From Roseateles subflavus (GTDB lineage Bacteria; Pseudomonadota; Gammaproteobacteria; Burkholderiales; Burkholderiaceae_C): a stretch of 64,000 bases of DNA. Each line of letters begins with the position of its first letter. Position 1 is the stretch's first letter. Below the pieces are notes generated by a model, which worked only from the letters and a program-made list of their open reading frames with translations, was not told where the DNA came from and did not search any database. The stretch lies in the NCBI RefSeq assembly GCF_030285365.1, contig NZ_JASVDS010000003.1:705284-769283 (forward strand). Direction: 5' to 3'. This document shows positions 1-7,494 of the stretch, piece after piece. The position numbers and the translations under genes are program-made.

Positions 1-879
1 GCGGCGCCAGGCCGGCTGTGCATGGCGGGCCAGCAGGCTCACGCGTTCCAGCAGGGGGTGGCGATGCGCCCATCCCGTGCTGAGCACCGGCAGATCGCGA
101 CCCGGGTGGGACTTGAGCAAGGCGTTGAGATAGACCTTCAAGAGGGACTCCTCCGAGGGCGGGTTCGTGACCGGCTGGTTGAGCACGGCGGCATCGCAGG
201 CCAGCTCCTGGTCCTGGCGCATGCGGTGCAGCGCCCACCAGGCCAGCGGGTTGAACCACTGCAGCACCAGCAGGGCGACGGCCAGCAGGTTCCAGACGTT
301 GTCGTGGCGCCGGGCGTGGACGGCCTCGTGCGCCAGGATCAGCGCCTGCTCGCGTGGGCTGAAGCGCTGGGTGAAGTCCTGCGGCAGCACCAGGCGCGCA
401 CGCCAGATGCCCAGCAGGGCGGGGCTGTCGCCGGCGGGCGCGATCCAGCCCTCGGGACCTCGCTGCAGGCGGGCGCCGAACCGGGCCTGGCGCCAGGCCA
501 GCACCGCCACCACGACCAGCCCCCCGAACGCCCAGGCGCCGAGCGCGAGCCAGGGCAGGGCCGGCAGGCGCATCGCGGAGGCCACGTCGCGCTCCGGTGA
601 AGGCGGGGCGGACGGGGCTGCGACGTCGTCGGATACCGCCACCCACGCCGGCACCAGCTCTTCCAGCATCACCGCCGGCGCAGGCAAGACCTGACCCTCG
701 ATGAAGCGCGGCAGCGCGGGGGCCAGCAGCACCAGCGGCACGAGCAGCCAGGCCAGGTAGACGGCGCCCGCATCGAAGGCGCGGCGAAGCGCCGGGCGGA
801 GCAGGGCCATCAGCAGCACGGCGGCGCTGAACAGCAGGGTCTGCGTCGCCAGCAGGTGGAGCCAGGGATGGCAATTCAT
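1..879 (-). CDS. M56 family (BlaR1/MecR1-like) membrane metallopeptidase, C-terminus beyond window
   Basis: Only the first 293 codons are in the window; the gene runs off the left edge. It begins ATG after a perfect AGGAGG six bases upstream. Hydrophobic segments lie near residues 10-28, 39-57, 108-128 and 196-214. The zinc-protease motif HEAVH is at 184-188, and the third ligand glutamate is in DQELACDAAV near 225. Members of this family sit in the inner membrane and, in BlaR1/MecR1, cleave a BlaI-type repressor after sensing a signal. The gene lies 15 bases after the next M56 gene in the same direction. The two are clearly paralogous (shared DAGAVYLAWLLVP and FNPLAWWAL blocks), so this looks like a tandem duplication. 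The sensor domain cannot be judged because it is outside the window. Confidence 0.85.
   Translation of the reverse strand, partial: MNCHPWLHLLATQTLLFSAAVLLMALLRPALRRAFDAGAVYLAWLLVPLVLLAPALPRFIEGQVLPAPAVMLEELVPAWVAVSDDVAAPSAPPSPERDVASAMRLPALPWLALGAWAFGGLVVVAVLAWRQARFGARLQRGPEGWIAPAGDSPALLGIWRARLVLPQDFTQRFSPREQALILAHEAVHARRHDNVWNLLAVALLVLQWFNPLAWWALHRMRQDQELACDAAVLNQPVTNPPSEESLLKVYLNALLKSHPGRDLPVLSTGWAHRHPLLERVSLLARHAQPAWRR
684..698 (+). repeat. Dispersed 15-bp word, exact copy (in the edge M56 gene)
   Basis: The plus strand reads GCAAGACCTGACCCT. In the minus-strand gene it codes GQVLP through GGT CAG GTC TTG CCT. Confidence 0.8.
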
Positions 880-894
880 GCGAGGCCTCCTGCT

Positions 895-2403
895 TCAGCG
901 CTGCACGCCGCGCGCCAGGCGCCAGGCACGGTCCTGGGCGGAGAGGGCGTCGGTGTTCATCGAGCTTCCTTCGATGTGCTCCAGCATGCGCTGGCGCTGC
1001 TCCGCCGGCATCTGGTCCAGCTGCCGGCGGAACATCAGCAGGAAGCGTTCCGAGCGGGGGTCTTCGACCCGGATGCTGACCTGCGCCTGCACGCCCTGCT
1101 GGGCGCCGTCAGGCAGGCGGACCTGCAGATGGGTCGGCCCTTGGCCCAGCGCCACGGGCTGGAGCTGGGTGAGGGTCTGCGTGCAGTGGGGGCCCAGAAT
1201 CTCGGCCTGCGGGCGCAGATCGCCATCAGAGAACTTGTAGAGGTGCACGCCGAGGCACCAGTCTTCCATCGGCGCATGGAGATGGAACTGCGTTTGACTG
1301 TCGCGCAGGAGGTGGGCGAAGGTGAAGACCATGTCCTTGTGCTGCCAGGCCTGAGCGCCCTGCTGGCTGTCCAGCTGCACGACCAGTCCGACGGGCTTCG
1401 TCCCGGACACCGACTCCTCGCGGGCCAGGTGATCCAGCATGGCCTGGGTGAGCTCGTGGGTGCTGAGCGGCTGCGCCGCCTGCGCCAGCAGCGTCAACCC
1501 CAGGCACAGACCCGCGGCGCCGGCGCGGCCCAGCCGGCGCTGCCAGGCCGGGCGGCGGTGCAGGCGCAGGCCCTTCACGCGTTCCAGCAGCGGGTGCTGG
1601 TGGGCCCAGCCGGTGCTCAGCAGCGGCAGAGCGCGGGTGGGATGGGACTTCAGCAGTGCGTTGATGTAGGTCTTCACAAGGGGCTCCTCTCCTGAGTCGG
1701 GTGTGATCTGTTGGTTGAGGACGGCGGCGTCGCAGGCCAGTTCCTGGTCCTGGCGCATGCGGCGCAGGGCCCACCAGGCCAGCGGGTTGAACCACTGCAG
1801 GGCCAGCAAGGCCGCTGCGAGCAGGTTCCAGGCGTTGTCATGGCGGCGGGCATGCACGGCCTCGTGGGCCAGGATCAGCGAGCGCTCGCGCGGGTCGAAG
1901 CGCTGCTCGAAGTCCTGGGGAAGCACGAGCCGGGTGCGCCAGATGCCGCACAGCGCGGGGCTGTCCCCCTCGGGGGCGATCCATGCCCGCGACCCGCGCT
2001 GCAGCCGGGCATGGAACCGGGTCTGGCGCAGCGCCAGCAGCCCCAGCAGGCCGACGGCGCCGGCCATCCACAGGTCGAGCGCCAAGGGGCGACGGGCGGC
2101 CGGGGCCCGGCTGCCGGGGCCTGCCATGGCGGGGGCCGGGGCCGCCGCGGGCTCGTCGGCCTTCAGCCAGGCAGGGGCGGCCTGTGCCAGGGCCCGCGTG
2201 GGGGCCGGCAGGGCCTGACCCTGCAGCAGCCGCGGCAGGGCGGGGCTCAGCATGAGCAAGGGGACGAGCAGCCAGGCCAGGTAGACGGCGCCGGCATCGA
2301 CGATGCGGCGCAGCAGGGGCCGCAGCACGGCCAGCAGCAGTACGGCGGCACTGAACAGCAGCGTCTGCGTCATGAGCAGTTGAAGGCCGGCGTGCTCAGT
2401 CAT
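895..2403 (-). CDS. M56 family (BlaR1/MecR1-like) regulatory metallopeptidase
   Basis: A 502-residue inner-membrane protease. Hydrophobic segments are near residues 15-30, 39-57, 108-125, 193-212 and about 295-312. The zinc motif HEAVH is at 180-184, with the distal ligand in DQELACDAAV near 221. In the family, this protease activates a signalling cascade by cleaving the cognate BlaI/MecI repressor. The last ~190 residues are presumably periplasmic. They lack the obvious penicillin-binding motifs and size of the BlaR1 sensor, so beta-lactam sensing is not supported. The start overlaps the stop of the upstream BlaI-type gene by eight bases, so the pair is translationally coupled. A 13-of-15 copy of the dispersed word GCAAGACCTGACCCT lies at 2208-2222, the same paralogous position as the exact copy in the downstream gene. 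Confidence 0.88.
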   Translation of the reverse strand: MTEHAGLQLLMTQTLLFSAAVLLLAVLRPLLRRIVDAGAVYLAWLLVPLLMLSPALPRLLQGQALPAPTRALAQAAPAWLKADEPAAAPAPAMAGPGSRAPAARRPLALDLWMAGAVGLLGLLALRQTRFHARLQRGSRAWIAPEGDSPALCGIWRTRLVLPQDFEQRFDPRERSLILAHEAVHARRHDNAWNLLAAALLALQWFNPLAWWALRRMRQDQELACDAAVLNQQITPDSGEEPLVKTYINALLKSHPTRALPLLSTGWAHQHPLLERVKGLRLHRRPAWQRRLGRAGAAGLCLGLTLLAQAAQPLSTHELTQAMLDHLAREESVSGTKPVGLVVQLDSQQGAQAWQHKDMVFTFAHLLRDSQTQFHLHAPMEDWCLGVHLYKFSDGDLRPQAEILGPHCTQTLTQLQPVALGQGPTHLQVRLPDGAQQGVQAQVSIRVEDPRSERFLLMFRRQLDQMPAEQRQRMLEHIEGSSMNTDALSAQDRAWRLARGVQR

Positions 2404-2761
2404 TCTCGTAGTCCCGGATCAGCTGCTTGAGGGCCTTGAGGTCGGCGTCGCTGAGCTTGCGTTCCGAGGAGAACTGGGCCACGAGCGGCGCCAGGCTCCC
2501 GCCGAAGAGCCGGTCCAGCAGGCCCATGCTCTGGCGCTTGAGCCAGTGCTCGCGCTGCAGCACCGGGCTGTAGAGATAGCGCCGGCCGTCCTTCTCGGCG
2601 CTGATCGCGCCCTTGTTGAGCAGGCGGTTGAGCAGGGTCTTGATGGTGGCCAGCTGCCAGTCCTGCCGGTCCTGCAGGGCGCTGGCAATGTCCTCGGTGC
2701 TCTGGGGGGCGCGGTCCCACAGCACTTCCATGATCTGGGCTTCGGCGTCGCTGATGTTCAT
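2396..2761 (-). CDS. BlaI/MecI family winged-helix repressor
   Basis: A 121-residue member of the BlaI/MecI/CopY family. The N-terminal winged helix includes SDAEAQIMEVLW and VKTLLNRLLNKGAI-like blocks (here IKTLLNRLLNKGAI), followed by a wing RRYLYSP and a short helical dimerisation tail. These repressors bind dyad operators as dimers and are inactivated by proteolysis through the partner M56 protein, encoded next with an eight-base overlap. A longer open frame exists upstream, but the start at 2761 aligns with the second BlaI-type protein in this window and lies at the edge of the operator dyad. No Shine-Dalgarno sequence is visible before it, so a leaderless or very short leader is possible. 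Confidence 0.9.
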   Translation of the reverse strand: MNISDAEAQIMEVLWDRAPQSTEDIASALQDRQDWQLATIKTLLNRLLNKGAISAEKDGRRYLYSPVLQREHWLKRQSMGLLDRLFGGSLAPLVAQFSSERKLSDADLKALKQLIRDYEND

Positions 2762-2766
2762 GGTTA

Positions 2767-2807
2767 GATTACGGTTGTAAACGTTGATATTGTTTACGCG
2801 TGTAATC
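2767..2807. promoter_or_regulatory. Nested dyad operator of the first BlaI-type gene
   Basis: Two inverted repeats share one centre at 2787. The outer arms are GATTAC (2767-2772) and GTAATC (2802-2807); the inner arms are GTAAAC (2777-2782) and GTTTAC (2792-2797). Four half-sites in this arrangement fit two BlaI-type dimers or one extended operator. The element directly abuts the repressor start codon, which predicts autoregulation. A direct role in repression is inferred from position and family. Confidence 0.7.
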
Positions 2808-2854
2808 GATAAAGGCAAGCGCGCGGGATTAGGGAGTTACCCGAGGGTGAATGC

Positions 2855-2880
2855 AAAAAGCCCGCCGGGGTGGCGGGCTG
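2855..2880 (-). terminator. Intrinsic terminator of the MCP/TonB-like transcript
   Basis: Read on the minus strand, the stem AGCCCGCC/GGCGGGCT is followed by TTTTT. It lies downstream of the TonB-like gene and after three further hairpins, so it ends a long structured 3' region. Confidence 0.8.
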
Positions 2881-2898
2881 GTTGAGGGGGTGGGGCGA

Positions 2899-3000
2899 GG
2901 GGGCTCTGGCGGCTTGGCGCCTGCATGCGCCAAGCCCTTCGGCAGGCAGCTAGGGGGCTCTGCCGCTTGAGGGCTTGCAAGCCCTCAAGCCTTCGCCAGG
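2899..3000. repeat. 54-bp tandem repeat with two covarying hairpins
   Basis: Two units of period 54 share the flanks GGGGGCTCTG (2899-2908 and 2953-2962) and CTTCG followed by a CAGGC-like end (2937 and 2991). The stems between them differ but both remain perfect: GGCTTGGCGC/GCGCCAAGCC (2911-2936) and the 26-bp palindrome at 2965-2990 with half GCTTGAGGGCTTG. Conserved flanks with compensatory stem changes indicate selection on structure. Confidence 0.75.
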
Positions 3001-3030
3001 CACAGGACATGCCGCAGGGCATGTCCTGTG
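3001..3030. repeat. Third hairpin, 13-bp perfect arms
   Basis: CACAGGACATGCC (3001-3013) and GGCATGTCCTGTG (3018-3030) are exact reverse complements around a GCAG loop. It lies eight bases after the TonB-like gene stop on the minus strand and adjoins the 54-bp tandem repeat. Together with the terminator, the 3' region holds four strong stems in about 180 bases. Confidence 0.8.
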
Positions 3031-3037
3031 TCCGGGC

Positions 3038-3400
3038 TCAGTCCTCGTTCTTGAAGACGAGCTTGACTTCGTGGGTCTGCTTCTCGCCGGTGCCTTCGAA
3101 GCGCCACTCCATCAGCGCATTGGTCACGGCACGGTCGAAGATGCGCTTCGGCTCGGCCTCCAGGATCTCGACGCCCGTGACCTTGCCGTCGCCGTCGATC
3201 AGGATCTTGGCCTTGACGCTGCCACCGCTCACGCCCTTCTGCGTGGCCTCCCGCGGGAACTCGGGCGGCACCTTCTTCACGACCTTGGGGCTGGCATGGG
3301 CCGCGACGCTCAGCAGGGCCGCACCGAGAAAGGCCAGCAGCCAACGGGACAGGCCCTTCTTGTCAAACATGGAGCTCATGGCGTTGCGCTTCATCTGCAT
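3038..3400 (-). CDS. Small TonB C-terminal-domain protein (energy transducer-like)
   Basis: A 120-residue protein. Residues about 19-37 form a hydrophobic signal or anchor (RWLLAFLGAALLSVAAHA). The remainder is a TonB C-terminal domain with the typical PPEFPREA, GGSVKAKILIDGDGKVTGVEI and DRAVTNALMEWRFE blocks. TonB C-terminal domains contact outer-membrane receptors, but this protein lacks the proline-rich spacer that spans the periplasm. It may therefore be a free-standing periplasmic domain rather than a working TonB. A start at 3427 would overlap the upstream MCP stop. The start at 3400 is preferred because AGGGGA lies six bases upstream. It is probably co-transcribed with the MCP gene. 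A second TonB-type domain is fused to an M56 protease nearby. Confidence 0.8.
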   Translation of the reverse strand: MQMKRNAMSSMFDKKGLSRWLLAFLGAALLSVAAHASPKVVKKVPPEFPREATQKGVSGGSVKAKILIDGDGKVTGVEILEAEPKRIFDRAVTNALMEWRFEGTGEKQTHEVKLVFKNED

Positions 3401-3423
3401 GGTTTCCCCTGAAAAATGGTGGC

Positions 3424-4974
3424 TCATTCGCCGGTACGGAAGAAGTCTACGGCCTGGAGCAGGCGCGTCGAGCTGTCCGTGAGGGCCTCGGTGGAGCGGG
3501 TCAGCTCGCTCACCAGGCTGGCGTTCTGTTGGGTGCTGCGGTCCAGCTCGTTCATGGCCTGATTGACCACGCCCACGCCGGTGGCCTGTTCCTGGGCGGA
3601 GTGCGAAATCTCCTCGATCAGCTGGCCCATGTTGTTGACTTCGTCGACCACACTGCGGATGGTGGCGCCGGCGTTGTTGACGTGGCCGGTGCCCTGCTCG
3701 ACGCGAACCGTCGATTCCTGGATCAGCACCTTGATCTCCTTGGCGGCGGCCGCGGCGCGCGAGGCCAGGGCCCGCACTTCGGACGCCACCACGGCGAAGC
3801 CCTTGCCGTGCTCGCCGGCCCGGGCCGCTTCCACGGCGGCATTCAGGGCCAGGATGTTGGTCTGGAAGGCAATGCCGTCGATCACGCCGATGATGTCGCC
3901 GATCTTCTTGGAGCTGGCGCTGATCTCCTGCATGGTCTCGACGACCTGGGCCACGGCATTGCCGCCCGCGGAAGCCGACTGGCGGGCCTTGCCGGCGATG
4001 CTGGCCGCCTTGCGGGTCAGCTCGCTGGCGCCGCTGAGGTTGGCGGCGATCTCCTCGACGGAGGCGGCGGTGGTCTGGAGGTTGGAGGCCGAACGTGCGG
4101 TGCGTTCGGAGAGGTTGTTGTTGCCGCCGGCGATGTCGCCGGAGTTCTGGGCGACCTCGCGGGCCGCCGTGCTGACGCTGCTGACCACGCCGCGCAGCGC
4201 GCGCTGCATCTCCTGCATCGTGTCCAGCATCTGGCCCAGCTCGTCCTGACCCATGCTGCGGATGTCGTGGGTCAGGTCGCCCTGGCTGATGGCCTCGGCG
4301 GCGCTGCGGGCCTCCCGGACGGGCACGATGATGCTGCGCGTGATGAGCAGGCCGCCGCCTGCCCCCAGCACCACGGCGGCGACGACCAGCACGACGGTGA
4401 TGATGACGGAGTTGCGGGCCAGCTCGCCGCCCGAGGTGGCGAGGTCATGAGCCGATTCGAACTGCAGGTCCACGAGCGACTTCAAGCCGTCCTGGTAGGC
4501 CTGCTGGGCGGGGCGGACATCGGTGATGAGGCTCTCGCGGGCCTCGTCGGGACTGCCGTCCGCCTGGATCTTCAGGAACTTGGCGACGGAGGCGAAGAAC
4601 TTGGCCTGGCGCTCCTTGACGCTGTTCAGGACCTCGGTCTCCTTGGGGGTGTCGATCTGCTGCTGTAGGGCGCCCAGTTGCTTGTCGATCTCCTGCAGCG
4701 CGCCATCGATGGCGGCCTTCTGCTTCTTGATCTGGCGGGCCTCGTCCAGCAGCAGCAGGTCCCGCGAGGCGCGGGCGATGACGTTCACATTGCCTTCCAG
4801 CGCATTGGCTGCGGCGATCTTCACCAGGCTCTGGTTCGCGGTGCGGTCGAGATCCTTGGACAGCCGGTTGGCGTTGTTGGCGCCGTAGGCACCAATGATC
4901 ACCAGCAGCACGATCAGCAGAAGGTAGCTGAGGGAGAGGCGCTGGCTGATGCGCAGGCTCGTCAAAAAGCTCAT
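3424..4974 (-). CDS. Methyl-accepting chemotaxis protein
   Basis: A 516-residue transmembrane chemoreceptor. TM1 spans residues 12-30 and TM2 about 189-212. Between them is a four-helix-bundle-like periplasmic ligand domain of ~155 residues with many heptads. A HAMP domain follows ([18 protein letters not shown]), then a long cytoplasmic signalling hairpin whose tip carries [19 protein letters not shown]. The C-terminus (DFFRTGE) lacks the CheR/CheB-tethering pentapeptide. The receptor would signal to CheA/CheW encoded elsewhere; no other chemotaxis genes are in the window. GAGGACA precedes the start. The ligand cannot be predicted. Confidence 0.93.
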   Translation of the reverse strand: MSFLTSLRISQRLSLSYLLLIVLLVIIGAYGANNANRLSKDLDRTANQSLVKIAAANALEGNVNVIARASRDLLLLDEARQIKKQKAAIDGALQEIDKQLGALQQQIDTPKETEVLNSVKERQAKFFASVAKFLKIQADGSPDEARESLITDVRPAQQAYQDGLKSLVDLQFESAHDLATSGGELARNSVIITVVLVVAAVVLGAGGGLLITRSIIVPVREARSAAEAISQGDLTHDIRSMGQDELGQMLDTMQEMQRALRGVVSSVSTAAREVAQNSGDIAGGNNNLSERTARSASNLQTTAASVEEIAANLSGASELTRKAASIAGKARQSASAGGNAVAQVVETMQEISASSKKIGDIIGVIDGIAFQTNILALNAAVEAARAGEHGKGFAVVASEVRALASRAAAAAKEIKVLIQESTVRVEQGTGHVNNAGATIRSVVDEVNNMGQLIEEISHSAQEQATGVGVVNQAMNELDRSTQQNASLVSELTRSTEALTDSSTRLLQAVDFFRTGE

Positions 4975-5177
4975 GTTCTTGTCCTCGCGGTTGAAGCCCG
5001 GTGGCGCTCGGAGTCACCTTCCCGGGGCGGGCACGCGATGCCGGCGGGACCGGTGCCGCATCGTGCCGTGCCTGTTGCCGATTGTGTCGGCAGCTATCCC
5101 TGCGCGGTGTGGATCAAATGCACTCAATTTGATGCGCATTTCGCAGTCCGGCGGCAAATCTGCGGCGCGCCGAGGCG

Positions 5178-5810
5178 TCAATCCAACTGCAGGCCCAGGC
5201 TCTGCGGGTTACCCCGCCCCTGGCGAATCAGCACCGGCTCGTCCCCGCTGAGGTCGATGACGGTCGTCGGCTGCATGGGGCAGGCTCCGGCGTCGATGAT
5301 GGCCTGCAGCTGGCGGTCGAAGCGCTCGCTGATCTGGTGGGCGTCGTTCAGCGGCTCGTCCTCGCCGGGCGGGATGAGGGTCGTCGCCAGCAGCGGCTGG
5401 CCGAGCAGTTCCAGCAGGTCCAGGGTGACGCGGTGGTCGGGCACACGCAGGCCGATGGTGCGGCGCGACGGGTGCGAGACCCGCCGGGGCACTTCCTTGG
5501 TGGCCTCCAGGATGAAGGTGAACGGGCCGGGCGTGGCGTTCTTGAGCAGGCGGTACTGGCGGTTGTCCACGCGGGCGTAGTTCGCCAGCTCGCTGAGGTC
5601 CCGGCACAGCAGCGTCAGGTGGTGTTTCTCGTCGACGCCGCGCACCCGGCGCAGGGCGTCCGCCGCGGCCTTGTCGTCCAGGTGGCAGACGAGGGCGTAG
5701 CTGGAGTCCGTGGGGATCGCGACCACGCCGCCAGCATGCAGGATCTGCACGGCCTGGCGCAGGAAGCGCGGCTGGGGGTTGTCGGGGTGGACTTCAAAGA
5801 TCTGGGCCAT
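5178..5810 (-). CDS. yciO: YciO/Sua5-YrdC-type RNA-binding protein
   Basis: A 210-residue protein of the Sua5/YciO/YrdC fold. The N-terminus (MAQIFEVHPDNPQPR) aligns closely with E. coli YciO. Typical blocks follow: VVAIPTDSSYAL, LTLLCRDLSEL, PGPFTFILEATKEVPRR, TIGLRVPDH and PTTVIDLSG. The family relates to threonylcarbamoyl-AMP synthases that act in t6A tRNA modification, but the role of YciO itself is less settled than that of TsaC. In related bacteria this gene usually lies next to rnm (yciV). Here the two are separated by a BlaI/M56 gene pair (5869-7402), which suggests a local insertion. An in-frame ATG exists at 5819, but 5810 matches the family start. Confidence 0.9.
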   Translation of the reverse strand: MAQIFEVHPDNPQPRFLRQAVQILHAGGVVAIPTDSSYALVCHLDDKAAADALRRVRGVDEKHHLTLLCRDLSELANYARVDNRQYRLLKNATPGPFTFILEATKEVPRRVSHPSRRTIGLRVPDHRVTLDLLELLGQPLLATTLIPPGEDEPLNDAHQISERFDRQLQAIIDAGACPMQPTTVIDLSGDEPVLIRQGRGNPQSLGLQLD

Positions 5811-5868
5811 GGGAGGCATTGTGTGCCGCCCATGGCCCGCGGGTGTGGTGTGAATGCTGCGGGCAGGG

Positions 5869-7041
5869 TCAGTCGATGCGGAACTCGAAGTGCTGCTCGA
5901 CTTCCACGCTGCCGGGCCTGGCCTTGCAGCGGTACTGGCTGATGGCCTGGCGGATCGCATTCTGGAAGGCCGGCTCGCCGTCGCTGACCCGCACGTTGAC
6001 CGGATGGCCCTGCGCATCGACTTCGTAGGTGGCCTTGAACTTGAAGGTCCCCAGCAGGTTCACCACCGGCACGTCAGGGCGCACCATCGTCGGGCAGATG
6101 GCGGAGGCAGTCAGGGGCGCCTTCCCCTGGCCCCCCCCTTTGGCGGCAGGCGTGGCCTGCTCCGCGCGCAGGGCCTGGACGGCGCCAGCGGCGAGCACGG
6201 CGAGCGCGCAGACGGTCAGGCGGCCGGCGCGTCGGCGCCACAGGGACAGGGAAGCGGCGGTCTTGAGCATGTCGATCCTCTCCTTCAAGGGATGCGTGGG
6301 CTGCCAGGCCGAGGCAGCGATCGGTACGGCAAACTGGACGTCGGACTTGAGCAGGGCCCGTGCGTATCCGCGCCACTGCTCCGGTCGGGAGCGCAGGAGG
6401 GTGGCGTCGCAGGCCAGCTCCTGGTCATGGCGCAAGGCGGGCACCGCCCACCACAGCAGCGGGTTGAACCAGGCCCCGGCCTGCAGCAGCGCCGCCAGCA
6501 GCCGGACCGCGTTGTCCTGCCGGCGGGCATGAAGCGTCTCATGGGCCCGGATCCACTGCTGTTCCTGCGCGCTGAAGCGCTCCTCGAAATCCATCGGCAG
6601 CAGCAGGCGCGGCCGCCACACCCCCAGCAGTCCGGGCGAGCTGCCGCGGGGGGTGCGCAGGCAACGGCCTGCATCGACGGGCAGCCCCTTCACGAAGCGC
6701 CGGTGTCGCAGGGTCTGAACGAGCAGAAGGCCCGCAGCGCCCAATCCCCAGGCCAGCAGCCAGACGGATGGGCCAGCGGTGGCCAGGGGGGTGGACGGCA
6801 GGGCGCTGACGGCTCCCGACCAGATGACGGGGTCGAGCGCGAGCCGGGGGAGGCCGGCGTCCGGCATCAGGGCCCCGGCGAGGCACAGCAGTGGCAGCAG
6901 CCACAGCGCATAGGCCTCCTGCGCCCCGGCCAGCCGGCGCACGGGCCGTCGAAGCAGGGCCACGGCGACGAGGCCGAGACTCAGTCCCAGGTGCGCCTGC
7001 CAGAGCGTCCGTACCAGCGCGTCCAGGGTCTCAGTGCTCAT
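5869..7041 (-). CDS. M56 metallopeptidase with fused TonB C-terminal domain
   Basis: A 390-residue protein. Hydrophobic segments lie near residues 15-30, 43-60, 92-108, 180-199 and 267-284. The zinc motif HETLH is at 167-171, with the distal ligand in DQELACDATL near 208. After the last membrane segment, residues about 305-390 form a TonB-C-like domain (FKFKATYEVDAQGHPVNV, then NAIRQAISQYRC). The BlaR1 sensor domain is thus replaced by a TonB-type domain. This implies signal input from an outer-membrane or periplasmic partner rather than an antibiotic; that is inference. AAGGAG lies seven bases before the start, which overlaps the upstream BlaI-type gene by 11 bases. Confidence 0.88.
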   Translation of the reverse strand: MSTETLDALVRTLWQAHLGLSLGLVAVALLRRPVRRLAGAQEAYALWLLPLLCLAGALMPDAGLPRLALDPVIWSGAVSALPSTPLATAGPSVWLLAWGLGAAGLLLVQTLRHRRFVKGLPVDAGRCLRTPRGSSPGLLGVWRPRLLLPMDFEERFSAQEQQWIRAHETLHARRQDNAVRLLAALLQAGAWFNPLLWWAVPALRHDQELACDATLLRSRPEQWRGYARALLKSDVQFAVPIAASAWQPTHPLKERIDMLKTAASLSLWRRRAGRLTVCALAVLAAGAVQALRAEQATPAAKGGGQGKAPLTASAICPTMVRPDVPVVNLLGTFKFKATYEVDAQGHPVNVRVSDGEPAFQNAIRQAISQYRCKARPGSVEVEQHFEFRID

Positions 7042-7402
7042 CGTCGTGCTCCTTGAGCAGCTGGCGCAGGGCCTCGGCGTCCTCGGGGCTCAGCTTGCGA
7101 TGGGCGGAGAAATGCGCCACCAGCGGGGAGAGCCGGCCGCCGAACACGCGGTCCACGAGCCCGAGGGACTCCTTGCCTTCCCACTGGGCCCGCTCGATCA
7201 GCGGCTCGTAGAGGTAGCGTCGGCCCTCGCGCTCAGCCTTCACCGCGCCCTTGTTGAGCAGGCGGTTCAGGAGCGTCTTCACGGTGCCCAGCTGCCAGCC
7301 GTCCTGCGCGGGCAGGGCGGCCAGGATGTCCTCGGCACTGAGCGGATGGCGGCCCCACAGGGCCTGCATGATCTGGGATTCGGCGTCGGAGATGCTGCTC
7401 AT
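7031..7402 (-). CDS. BlaI/MecI family repressor (second copy)
   Basis: A 123-residue winged-helix repressor, strongly similar to the one at 2396-2761 (SDAESQIMQALW, VKTLLNRLLNKGAV, RRYLYEP). It is followed with an 11-base overlap by the M56-TonB protease that should be its activating partner. The start codon lies two bases outside a 49-bp dyad. There is no Shine-Dalgarno sequence upstream, and a -35-like TTGACA at 7437-7432 with a weak -10 at 7414-7409 would place transcription initiation at or next to the ATG. A leaderless message is therefore plausible. Confidence 0.9.
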   Translation of the reverse strand: MSSISDAESQIMQALWGRHPLSAEDILAALPAQDGWQLGTVKTLLNRLLNKGAVKAEREGRRYLYEPLIERAQWEGKESLGLVDRVFGGRLSPLVAHFSAHRKLSPEDAEALRQLLKEHDDEH

Positions 7403-7403
7403 G

Positions 7404-7452
7404 ATTCGACAACAGTTGTTGACGAATTAATTGTCAACAGGCGTTGTCGAAT
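7404..7452. promoter_or_regulatory. Nested dyad operator/promoter of the second BlaI-type gene
   Basis: The outer arms ATTCGACAAC (7404-7413) and GTTGTCGAAT (7443-7452) and the inner arms GTTGAC (7418-7423) and GTCAAC (7433-7438) all centre on 7428. On the minus strand the element contains TTGACAATTAATT (7437-7425), a good -35 region. Its architecture matches that of the 2767-2807 operator, but the half-site sequence differs (GTTGAC/GACAAC against GTAAAC/GATTAC), so the two repressors probably do not cross-regulate. Confidence 0.75.
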
Positions 7453-7494
7453 TGGCCAGCTATGGGAAACCCGGGGATCCTCGGCGCGCGGACG

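Noticed and set aside
1..7402. Beta-lactam resistance locus
   Set aside because: Despite BlaI/BlaR1-type genes, there is no beta-lactamase or penicillin-binding protein gene, and the visible sensor regions are not of the penicillin-binding type.
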